Of a stretch of DNA of 64,000 bases, positions 23,301 to 35,300 are shown piece after piece. The notes beneath the pieces were generated by a model. It saw only the letters and a program-made list of their open reading frames with translations. It was not told the origin of the DNA and did no database searches. This DNA is from Crotophaga sulcirostris (Eukaryota; Chordata; Aves; Cuculiformes; Crotophagidae), in the NCBI GenBank assembly GCA_013397455.1, contig VYZB01000750.1, positions 85,441 to 149,440 of the forward strand, read 5' to 3'. Both the position numbers and the translations under genes were made by a program. Positions within the stretch are counted from its first letter, which is position 1, and each line of letters begins with the position of its first letter.

Positions 23301-26300
23301 GGCCCAGTGGCTGGAGACCCCCAGTGCTCTGTGAATGATTGAAAATACAGGATTTGGCTGAGCTGGGTGCAGTGAGGAGCTCCCTGATGGGCAGCGGCGC
23401 TGCAGAGCCCAGGTGGGGCACAGCCCAGGAGTGGCTTTGCAGAAGGTTCGTTCTGCTTTTAATTAAGAGCTACTGGGTAATCAATGAGGGGATGCTGAGC
23501 TGGCAGAGGTTTGTAGGTCCCTCCCTGCTCCCTGCAGGCATGGGGGGGGGGTCCCATCCTGCTCACCCAGCACATCACCCTGTCCATCCTGGCTCTGTCA
23601 CTGGGTGCTGGGTCCTTAAGGAGCCCAGCCCCGGGGCTGGAGGAGTTAAAGGCAGTGCTGACGGTGTGGCAGCGCTGACAAAGAGCAGTTTTGTGTGTGA
23701 TGAGAGTATCAGGCTGGGAGAGGGAGGTGAGCTGCAGCATACCAATCACACCCGCTGCGCCGGCCTCGGCGGGAGAGGCAGCTCAGCCTGCAGGTCCCTG
23801 TCTTCTGCCTGCAAAGGGACCTCTGGCAGCTGGGACCCTTAGGATGCCAGCACCCAATCTGGTGTATTTTGGAGGGGGGAATAAAGCCAGCGGGTCTTTC
23901 TGGGGCTGCGGGTGGGGCTGGTGCACCTCTCCCTGCAGTGCTGCAAGGAAGAATCCAGTGAGCAAAGAACCTGCAGTGCCTTTCCACAGGCGCCCCAGAA
24001 AATACGGGTGGCTGGCACCCTCCCCTTTGTCTGCCCCTTAATTAAGGGGAGGTAACTGTACTAATTGGGGAGCTGGGGGGGGGGGGGGGGCAAGGAGGAA
24101 GCTGTGCCAATCAGAAATGCGCCGGCATGCGGAGACACGTGCGTTCTGTAACGTGCGAGTCTGGGATTCGCAGCGTCCCCGTGTCTGTCTGAGGGGTCTG
24201 TGCCTGCCAGGCTCTGCTGTTGGGGAATTGGGTCAGGCACTCCTGCCAGCACCCCCTGCATCCAACTCTCCGGGCACAGCCTTGTCCCCACCCTTTTTGA
24301 TCCCCCTGGGATGGAGCTGGTGGCCCCTGCTCCAAGCAGCTCTGCTGGATGGAGGTTGGGGAGACCCCTCTGTCCTCTTGAGCAGCACCTCTAAGCACTG
24401 TTTCCCACTTCTCCAGTTGGTGCCTTTTACAAAAACATGGTGGTCCAGGTGGAGTATCCTCTCCCATGCTGGCAGCCCTGGTGATGGGATCAATGGTCCC
24501 CTCCTGGGCACTCCCTCGCTGCCCAGCCATGGGTGTTGTTGGATGGGGCCAATCCTGTGTCTGAGGGTACTGGGGTTCCTCGTGGTGGTGCCGAGCAGAA
24601 ACACATTTGTGCAGAAGGTTGCACAAGTGTTGCTGTCAGCACAGCGTGTTTGGAGTGGCAAGGGACCCATCTGAGCCCACATCTCACTGGGTGTTGCACT
24701 CCTGGTGAGGTGCACCTCGAGTCCTACCAGGGCGGTGGGACGGTGGCATGCGCTGGGGCGTGCCGCGGGCACAGTGCTGCTCTCTGCGTGCTCGCAGCAC
24801 GTGCGGCAGCAGCCGATGCCGAGAGCGCAGCCAGGGTGGAGAAGTGGCTCTGGTGAGCTGGTGGCAATGGGAAGTGGGGTCTGGCTGTGGTGGCTCCCAT
24901 TGCATCCAGGCAACAACGCGTGTCCCTGTGAATTGGGGCTGGCTGTGCCCCCCTTGCCTGCCCAGATCTCCACTCTGCCCACACCACACCACACCCTGGC
25001 CCTCGGTGCTCTCAGCAGGTCCAGTGGCCCTTTTCCAAGTCTGGTGGCTCTGGGTCCCCTCTTCCCCATGGTGACCAGGAGTTTCCTCCTGCTCTTCCTG
25101 GCTGCTGCTGGGTCTTAGGCCAGTTCATAAAATCCAGACAAGTCCAGTGGAGCCCTTCCTGCTCCCACATCGCCCCATGGCTATGCTGCTTCCTTACAGA
25201 TCTCCGACATCTACATCAGCGGGGAGTCGGGGGATATGTCAGCCAAGGAGAAGCTGCTGCTGTGGACACAGAAGGTGACGGCGGGTTACATCGGCGTGAA
25301 GTGCACCAACTTCTCATCGTGCTGGAGCGATGGGAAGATGTTCAACGCGCTCATCCACAGATACAGGTAGGCAGGAAGGAGTGGCATCATCTGGGTGGGA
25401 GGAATGCTCTGCCCTGGCACCTTGCTCTGTTTGCCAACATTGTGACTCTGGTGTGTGTCTTGCAGGCCGGATCTGGTGGACATGGAGAGGGTGCAGATCC
25501 AGAGTAACCGGGAGAACCTGGAACAGGCCTTCGAGATTGCCGAGCGGCTGGGGGTCACGCGGCTGCTGGATGCTGAAGGTGAGCCACCAGGGGAAGCAGC
25601 TGGTGCAGGGAGATGCCAACCTCTCTGCCCGCTCCCATTTCTCACTGCTGTTCTGCTTCCCCCTTGTCAGATGTGGATGTCCCCTCTCCGGATGAGAAAT
25701 CTGTGATAACTTATGTGTCTTCAATCTATGATGCCTTTCCCAAAGTCCCTGAGGGAGGAGAAGGGATCAGCGCTATCGTAAGCATCACTGCGGGTCGCGA
25801 GGCTGGCACAGCAATTTAAGAGGCAGCTGGTTGTTGCAGGAAGGGTTTGGAGGTTCCCGGTCTGTTGTAGTTGATGGTTGATGGGTGGAAGAGGCTTTGA
25901 GGGAGGAGGGAGCTTCCCGTTTAGCATGTCTGCCCCGTGTGCCTGTAGCACCACAGCATTCTGCAGGCTCTGCAGGTTCTACCATGGGTTTTGAGCTCAT
26001 GGGAAAGCTGAGCTTGCTTCCAGGGAGTAGCTCGCAAGGAGGATACTCTCTTCCTCCTCCTCCTCCTTGCTGTACCTGGGGGGCACCACAGCAGGGAGGC
26101 ACAGGCTGATGATCCACCCCATGGCTGTGACCATGGCACCTTGGTTCCCTCCGTGCTCTGCTCGGCAGTGCTGGGCTCTGCCTCTTTCCCACGGAGATCT
26201 GCCCACCAGCAGTGCTCTGCAAGAATGCTCTTGCCCTGCAGGAGGTGGATTCGAGGTGGCTGGAGTACCAGAGCCGCGTGGAGTCCCTCATCTCGTGGAT

Positions 26301-29300
26301 CAAGCAGCACACGATACTCATGTCAGATAAATCCTTCCCCCAGAACCCTGTAGAGCTAAAGGTAGGTCCTGGAGAAGGTCCACCTATGGTGTCCCATGTG
26401 CCCAGCACCCAGAGCTGCATGGTGATATTCCCCAGTGGGGTTTCTCATGAGCCTTTCTCATCCCAGGCACTTTATAACCAATACATACACTTCAAAGAAA
26501 CTGAAATCCCAGCAAAGGAGCAGGAAAAAGGAAGGATAGAGGAGCTCTACAAACTGTTAGAGGTAAGTGTCATCGTGGCTACCCGGAGGCTTGTAGGTGG
26601 GAGTGTTGTGCTTTTAGCAAGACTAAAGTGTGCTCAGTTCAGGTTTATTTTGGAATGGCAAAGTGGAAATAACCCTCAGGGTAAATGATGCAGCAGGCAG
26701 CACGCTGGGGGAGCAGAGGCAGAGCTGTTGCTTTACAGCCCCACTTTGCTTCCTGTAGTTCTCTCTAGCCAGCTGGAGAGGGAGGTGGGAAGTGCCATTC
26801 TGATGATGATGTTTTCCCCAGGTATGGATTGAATTTGGACGCATCAAGTTGCCCCAGGGCTACCACCCCAATGATGTGGAGGAGGAGTGGGGCAAGCTCA
26901 TCATAGAGATGCTGGAGCGTGAGAAGCTCCTGCGACCGGCCGTGGAGAGGTGGGAGCTCTGCCCGTGGGGTCGGCCCCTGCTCCCCTGGCCAGGGGGGGT
27001 CCCAAAGCCCCTCTCTCATTCTCTTTCCCTCTGTCCTCACAGGCTGGAATTGCTGCTACAAATCGCTAACAAAATCCAGAATGGTGCTCTGAGCTGTGAG
27101 GAGAAGCTCACCCTCGCCAAGAACACGCTGCAGGCTGTGAGTGCAGAGGGCATTCTTTCCCCTCCTAATTTTTTCCTTTTTTTTAGCTCTTCTGTCTCTT
27201 CTTTTAACACCCAGCTCTGCCCCCTATCTGTGTGAGCGGGGGCTCTCTTGGACAGCTTTTCTTTCTCTTCCAATACTGAGCCCATCCCGGAGGGGCTGTG
27301 GGGGTGATGGTGGATCCCTGGGATCTATGGTGTGAGGACACAGGGGGCAGGGGAACGGCCTTGCTGTGCAGCCAGCTGCTTCTGGGGATGCTGAACATCT
27401 GCAAAGGTGCTGGCTTGGAGGAGAACAGCAGCTCTGGGAGAGCTTCTCATATAGTGAGGCTTAAAAACCCCAAAAAACTGTTTTGTTTGTCTGAAAGACT
27501 GACAGGAAGGACTTGGCTGCAGCCTGTGGCTTCTTAGGCAGGGAGTGTGTTTCTTCCGGAACAAAACACCCCTCTTCAGAAAGATGTGTAAGGGTTGGGA
27601 GCTAAATTAAACCCAAACAAGACATGAGAGATGCATTTTGGTGACCATTTCTAACCATGGGAGCTCCTCTGTCATTAGAAGCTTTCAGCTCATCCTCAGG
27701 AGCTTTTCCAAAGGGGCTGTTCTGGGTGGGGTGTGAGGGACGAGCTGATGTTCCTCTGTGCAGGTCGAGCTTGAGTATTAAGAGGTCTTTTTGGTCTGAA
27801 AGTCAGTTCTCTCTGCCCATGTGCCTGGGCTGAGGGAATCCATCCTCAGGCTCCTCTCTTGGTGCAGGACGCCGCTCACCTGGAGTCGGGCCAGCCGGTG
27901 CAGTACGAGTCCGACGTGGTCGTGTACCTGCAGGAGTGTGAGGGGCTCATCCGCCAGCTACAGGTGGATGTACAGATCCTGCGGGATGAGAATTACTACC
28001 AGCTGGAGGAACTGGCATTCAGGTGAGAGGGGCTGTGTCTGATGGATGGAGAAGCGTGGTCAAGGGGTGATGTCAGGGCTCCTCCACTTGCTGCAGGGAA
28101 GGAGGGAATGTGTGTACAGCTTCTTACCCACACCTTGCTTTCTCCTCCAGGATCATGCGGCTGCAAGACGAGCTGGTGACGCTGAGGCTGGAATGCACTA
28201 ACCTGTACAGGAAAGGCCACTTCTCTACCCTGGAGCTGGTGCCTACTTCCACACTGAGCACAACACACTTGAAGGGCGAGTCCTTGATGAAAGGGCTGCA
28301 CACCTCCTCTGCCTCCTGGTTCCGGAAACCCATGACCAGGACAGAGCTGGTGGCCATCTCCTCTTCCGAAGACGAAGGCAGCCTTCGGTTCGTGTATGAG
28401 CTGCTGGCGTGGGTGGAGGAAATGCAGGTGAGTGGCTGCTCTGTACCTCCCCAGGCTCGGCCAAATTGCTTTCCTCTGCTCCCACCAATGTGGGAAGGTT
28501 GGAAGCTGGTCTGTGCTTCTTCCTGCCTTTATCTGTGAATGGTTGCTTTGATGGCTAGGGTTTTTGGAGAGCACCGATGCTTTTGTCTTGAGTTGGGTTT
28601 TCTCTCGTGTGCTGTTGCTGATTGGGGGTGTTGGAAGATCATTTCAAAGCTGGAAGCAAATCTGTACTGATGCTGTCGGTCCTTTGGTCTTACATGGGTG
28701 CTAAGCTTGTGTAGGCTGTGCCAGAAATCATTCAGTGTTGGAACACTGGCTTAGGACCATCTACCAGAACTGGTGTGATCCTTGTTCCCTCTTGAGTGAC
28801 CTGGGATGTTTCCTTGCCTTTGCATCCTTTTGAGATGCAGTCCTGTAGATGGGGAGAGCTGACTTGGGTCTCTTGGCCTGTTTCAGATGAGACTGGAGCG
28901 GGCAGAGTGGGGGACCGACCTGCCGAGCGTGGAAACCCAGCTGGAGACCCAACGGCACATCCACACCAGCGTGGAGGACCTGGGCTCCAGTGTAAAGGAG
29001 GCCAGGATGTACGAGGTACAGTGACACGGGCTGGGTGGCACAGTGCATGGCACAACATGTCTGGGTAGGTGAGGGCATTGGGATTGGCTCTTGTGGGTAA
29101 AGGTGCCTGAGGCAGAGATATTTTTTAAGGATGGAGCTTCAGAATTGATGCTGGGCTGGTGCGAGAGGCTGCTGCCCTGAGCTGTCCTCTCCACCTCCTC
29201 TTGCTCACACAGAGCTGGGGAGAAAGGTTGGATATGGAGGTTCAAGTGATGCCATCCTGTGTTGGGTAACAGGAGCATTTTTCATCCCTCAGGGTAAAAT

Positions 29301-32300
29301 GTCTCAGAATTTCCGTGCTAGCTACACGGAGACACTTGGCAAGCTGGAGACGCAGTACTGCAAGCTGATGGTGAGTGGGCTTCCAGTGGGCTTATAACAC
29401 AGCCTGGAGAGCATGGGGTCCATCCCCACTCCTCAGTATCCCTGCTCCAAGGCTGGGGAGAGGGCAGGAAAGGCCTTCAGAGCAGGTGAGAGCAATCACA
29501 CTTGGTTGTGTTTAGGAAACCTCAAGCTTCCGGCTGAGGCACCTCCAGAGCCTGCATGGGTTTGTGTCTCGGGCCACGGCAGAGCTGATCTGGCTGAATG
29601 AGAAGGAGGAGGAGGAGCTGGCCTACGACTGGAGCGACAACAACCCCAACATTGCAGCCAAGAGAAACTACTTCTCCGTGAGTGACCCCGGGGCAGGGTG
29701 GTGGGATGGGTGCTCCCTTGGTTGCGCTGCTGCTGCCTTTGATCTGCTGTGGGACCCTCAACTGCCAACAGACCTGCAGTCCCAGAGGCTGGATGTTCCC
29801 TCCCAAGTCACTGAGCTTGTGGCTCGTGAGTGCAGCTGATGAAAGAGCTCTCCCTGGAGCAGAGAGTACAGAAAAGTGTTTGTTCAATTAATTTTGAATC
29901 AAAAAGGCATCAAAAGCTGGCTTTTTAGCACTACTTGGAACTAAAGGCATCTTTAACTGGCAGGGGAAAAAAAAGTCTGAGCTGAAGAGGAAAACAGATT
30001 CCTCTTTAAAGCAGTCTTTCCACAATTGCATAGTCTGCAGCTGAAGGGGTCCAGCTTTCCAGTGTCTGTGTTGCCCCTGTCCCATTGTGTGGTGCACAGC
30101 AGGCAGCATGACAGGAGGTGGCTGTGATGCTCCCATGAGCTGTGCTGGTCTCCCTGGGACCTGCTGGTACTTGCTGCAGCGCTTCCATGGTGGGACTCAC
30201 GATCAGGGTGAGGCTGGTCCCCACAGCTGAGATCTGGACTTTGCTTGTGGCCTTCATGCAGGAGCTGACGGCAGAGCTGGAGGAGAAGCAGGAGATCTTC
30301 TGCTCCCTCCAAGACACGGCAGAGCTGCTGTCCCTGGAGAACCACCCGGCCAAGCAAACCGTAGAGGTGAGTGAGCACGTGGAGAAGTTGTGGGGAGCCC
30401 CGAGAATCAGCTGGCAGCAAATCTTCTCACCTGGCATTGGGAAACTGGCTGTCCCACCCCATGGGGCCCTTATGAGCAGGCAGGGCTGACCAGGGGTTTT
30501 GTGTTGGTAGCAGAACATCAGTGAAGGAATAGAGCTGCTTTATTCTGGGAAGCGCAGTGGGAAGCTTGAGGCTGATCCCCACAATCCTCCTCTCAAATTA
30601 AGGCACAGATACTCTTGTGCAGAGCAGGAGCCTTTCCTGCAGTGAGGTGATGCACGAAATGGCCTCGGCTCCCCTGGAGTTGTCCAGGCTTCCAGGAAAA
30701 CCGTGGTGGTGAAGCAAGGGCTGAGGAGATGTGTTTCTCCTTGGGGTTTCTCCCTGGGGTTGGAGAAAGCAACCCTGTGCAAGCTGCAGCCCCTGGCATC
30801 ACCGGTCCAGGATCTGCTGTCTCCTGCTTTTCCTGCCTGTGTCCAAGCCCTCCTGGCTGCTGCCAGATCTTGCCTGTGTCTGTGCATCCTGTGTCCTTCC
30901 CATGACCCTGCTGGCTGGGGAACACTCATTGTTCATTGCCGTTCGGCGCGTGTGTTTCAGGCCTACAGCGCTGCCGTGCAGACTCAGTGGCAGTGGATTA
31001 AGCAGCTCTGCCTCTGCGTGGAGCAGCACGTGAAGGAGAACGCTGCCTATTTCCAGGTACGTGGGAGGGGCAGCTGGAATTGTCCTGCTCACCATCCACT
31101 GTGTCCCACTGCGTGAGCTTCATGCACTGCTGCTCCCTTCAGGGGAGAGGGAGGGGGGGAGATGTGGTGCTCATGGGGGCTGCTTTCTCCTGAATCATGT
31201 CTCTCTCCTTAGCTGCTCTCAGAAGGTCTTGCTAAGGCAAAAGGGATAAATTCCCATGTATTTCTGGCTGTCCATGTGGGATGCTCCCTGCTCTCACAGC
31301 CCTAAGGCCAGAGTAGTGTTGGGAGCTGGGGTTGAGATGCCAGGGTTCTCCCTTGCTGCAACTGGACACTGCTGCCAGCCCAGTGGACCCGTGCAGGTTT
31401 CCCTGACTCTCTGTGCCTTTGTAGTTCTTCAGTGACGCCCGGGAGTCGGAGACGTACCTGCGCAACCTGCAGGACTCCATCAAAAGGAAGTATTCTTGTG
31501 ACCATAACACGAGCCTGACGCGGCTGGAGGACCTGCTCCAGGACTCCATGGTGGGTTCTCCAACAACTCAGGCGAGCAATGGGTGGCCTTGCTCTGGTCC
31601 AGCAGCGTTGCTTGGGGCACTTCTTGCTTCCCAGGGAAAACTGGGCTAATTTTATTCCTGCAGTGATGCAATTTCATGTAACATGGTTTGTTTCCCATCT
31701 TGGTCAATGTTGTGTTTTTTGTTGGAGCTGCTGCATGTGTTTGTACGTGGCCACGTGGCGCCGGCAGTTGTTATAGTGTTGTTCTTATTTAGAGGCACCG
31801 GCAGCATCTCTCTGTGCCCTGGGGTTGAGGAGCAGGCAGTGCGTGCTGTCTCTGCGAGCCCATAGCTTGAGATATGAAAAAGTAAAACATCTGAGCTGAT
31901 TCTTCCCCATCGGTGCCCATCATGCCATCCTGGTCTGCATGGGGACAGTCGTGTTCTGCTGACGTCGTGCAGAGCCTGTAGGATGCTCCTCTTTCTGCTT
32001 TTGAGTCAGTGCTCGCTAGGAGTGCAGTGGGATGTGGAGAAATGTGTGCTCATTATCCTGACCAAATCCATCGTTAATCCATCGTGCTGTGCCGGTGGGG
32101 GGAGAGCCAGGGCAGCCTGGCGGGGCACGGGGGTGGGGGCTCAGGGGCTCAGCAGTGCTGATCTCCAGACACGTGGCCTGGCTTAGCTGTGGTGCAGCAG
32201 AGAGGTGCAGCAGGACAATCCTATTGTGATCTCCTTGTCCAAACTGGCCTGAAAAGTCCAACCTAAAAGCAAATGCCAAGGAGCAAAGCATCAGATGGTG

Positions 32301-35300
32301 GGAAACCAGGGCTGTGGGAGGGTCTGGGCTGTGGGTTAACTGCTGAGCTGCAGGTGGAAGTGCCAGGAGGTGATGTTTGAGTATGTGGAGCTTTGACTTT
32401 GCTCTTAGCACACACCAGAGCACTCCGTCGTGTCCCCAGTGAAGCTGGGGTGCCGGTACTGGGTGTTTGTGATGGGTGCACCAGCTGGGCTAGGGCTTGC
32501 TGTCTTCTCTCCTGGAGGCCTGGGGGATCCCATCCTTTCTGTCATGGTCTGGGGGTTGTCCTAGTCTGTCCTCCAGTGCTACCAGGATGTGGAGCAGCTC
32601 ACCTGGTTGCTGGGGTCTGTATTTGTGAGCAGATGTCGGGCAGATGCTGTGTGGGGTGGGAGAGCCTCATCCGGGCAGCCAGAGAGTGGCCACAATCTCA
32701 GGACCGCGGCAGCTGCCCTCAGCTCAGCTATATTCCTTTTTCTTACCTAATAAGTTAAAGTTGTATTTCTTCCAATCATGCTCCCTGGGACAGGCACAGG
32801 TAGTTTATTTAATCATTTATTCTTTTCTTTTCTTTTCTTTTTTTTTGCCATTCAATGATCCTCCGCTGTTGTTAGCGCACTGACCAACCCCGAGAGAGCC
32901 AAGCATGGGGGAGAACAGTTTTCTGGGATCCTTTCTAAACTCATGCAGCCAGAAGGGACTGAGCTGCCACCAACCACACGAGCTGCCAGTGTTGTGATCC
33001 TCACTTGTCTCCATCAGTGCTGGAGGCTGTTCCAGGGCAGCTTTCCCACCAGTCCCATGGGTTGTGCCATCACAGAACCCAGCAGGGACTGGTGGGAATC
33101 AGTTTTGCAGCATCTTCCTCCAACTGGCAAATTTTGACCCAAACCCAGAGACCTGTGCGATCACTGCACCACTCCCCCCTTCTCCTGAGATTTATCCTCA
33201 TAATTCATCCTATCCCCATTCCAACCATTGGTTTAACCATGCCTTCATCCTTTGCTTTAGAAAAAGGAGCATGCTTCTGTGGTGTCTCCTCCAGCCAGCT
33301 AAATGTCCCTGGCTTTGGGCTGGAGTTTGTCCTGCTCTTGACCCCTTATGCCTCCTGGGATGTTAATTTTGGTGTATGCTATGTTCTCATTTTTCCCTTT
33401 TGAAAGACAGTGCTTTCTGGTCCGAGCAGCAGAGGAGCCAGAGGCGTGCATGTGGCTTTGCAGGGCAGTGGGAGTAGCACTGGAGACGTCCCAACCCAAC
33501 TTGAAGTCTGTTCTCCCTTCCTTCCCACCTCCTGACCCCTCTTCCCATCCTGTTAGGGCAGCAGGATCCTCCTGATGTGTTTGTTCAGCCCTTGAAATCC
33601 CAGTGTAGTTCTCGCAGTCCAGCGTTGGGGTGGGAGTACCGAGATACCTGGGAGACACCTCCTCTCCCCTGCCTCGAGCAACCTCTCCTGCATCCTTCTT
33701 TCTACCAGGATGAGAAGGAGCAGCTCATTCAGTCCAAGAGCTCTGTTGCCAGCCTGGTGGGACGATCCAAAACCATCGTTCAGCTCCGGCCCAGGAACCC
33801 AGAGCACCTTGTGAAGAGCACAATCCCCATCAAGGCTGTTTGTGACTACCGGCAGATCGAGGTGAGGGCTGGAAGGGCATCGCTTGGAAAGGGAAGGTGG
33901 GGACAAGGCAGGGGAGCTACACCCGTGATGATTTAGGATGAACTCCATGGTGTCTCTCAATGAAAAGCAGGAATGGAGTGGGAAGACAGAAGGAGGGAAA
34001 TAGCCTGGCTGCTTTTCCTGGAGCAGATTTCCATGTCTCAGGTTTATTCTGGGCAGGAGCTGAAGTCCTTTTCCCCAAGGAGGATGGGCTTCATCCTCCT
34101 CAGCCAAATGAGCATGTGGGTGGTAGCCAACTCTGTTTAACTTCCCTGTCCCTTCCTCTCCAGACATGAGTATACTGCACTGTTTGGCATTGTACCAGGC
34201 TTTTACTTGATTAAAGTACACATAGATCTGTGTCTGTGGGAGCTGGCTCACCCCTGGGAGGGGAGCTGGGAGCAGGGACAGGTGAGCAGCCCTGCCACTG
34301 GGTTCTGATGGGCCAGTGGTGTTGGTGTCGCTGCAGATCACCATCTGCAGGAACGATGAGTGCGTGCTGGAGGACAACTCCCAGAGGACCAAGTGGAAGG
34401 TGATCAGCCCCACGGGGAATGAGGCCATGGTGCCCTCTGTCTGCTTCCTGATCCCCCCGCCCAACAAAGAGGCCATCGAGATGGCCAACAGGTAACTTGG
34501 GGGTCTCCACTGCTGGGGATTCCCAGAGGTGCAGTGGCAGGGAGATGTGGAGGGGGCTGGTGGCATGGGAATGGACAGATCTGGAGTGGGAGTGGGAGAG
34601 GAGCTGGAGTGGAGGAAGAGGAGTGGGTCGCACAGCTGATTTGGGGTGAGGGAAGGAGTCCCTCTGGTTTTACAACTGTAAAACCCATCGCAGCAACTGC
34701 TCTAATAGCTTCCAAAAAAGCTGTAACAGCTTCCAAAAGAGAAAGTGATGATGTGGGGGGAGGGATCCCTCCAGGGGTTTCTGTCACTGAACAGCAGGAG
34801 CATCGTTGGCTGTGGGCTGCCAGGCTGGCATTGCTGGCTCGATGGGCTACTGGCTGGTGGATTAACAGGGTCAGGGCTGACAGCTCTGCTCCTTCCCGTT
34901 GCAGGGTAGAGCAGTTGTACCAGAAAGTGATGGCTCTCTGGCACCAGCTCCACATGAACACCAAGAGCCTCATCTCCTGGAACTACCTGCGGAAGGACAT
35001 AGCCCTGGTGCAAAGCTTCAGCATGGAAAAGGTACAGGAGGAACTTCTCTGCCTGGCTCTGGGGCTGCATTGCCCGCTGTCTGGGTCTCTTCATGTGGCT
35101 GAGGAGGAAAGGAGGTGTTAATGGGAGGACCAGAAACTGCAGGGTGGGAGATAAGGGTCTGTGCACCTGGAAAAGAGAAAAAAATAGAGCTTGTGGGCTT
35201 CTGTGCAGAATGGTTGCAGTTTTCCCAGTAAAAAGAACATTGGCAGAATGCTGCTGAGCTGTAATGAGCACAGGAGGTTGTGGACTTGACGTTCCGTTAG

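Noticed and set aside
24802..24856. Exon-like segment behind ctcgcag ending at CTCTG|GTGAGC, reading [17 protein letters not shown] in one frame
   Set aside because: The 55-nt length would break the frame between exon 4 (or the 21393 exon) and exon 5, and the helical-looking reading is not in the incoming phase.
27137..27867. Search for an extra plakin-domain exon in intron 11
   Set aside because: Exons 11 and 12 join in phase and match human order without a gap; no exon-like segment found.
33553..34566. 337-codon open frame on the minus strand
   Set aside because: It runs antisense through exons 20-21 and flanking introns with no recognisable protein; GC-rich antisense shadow.
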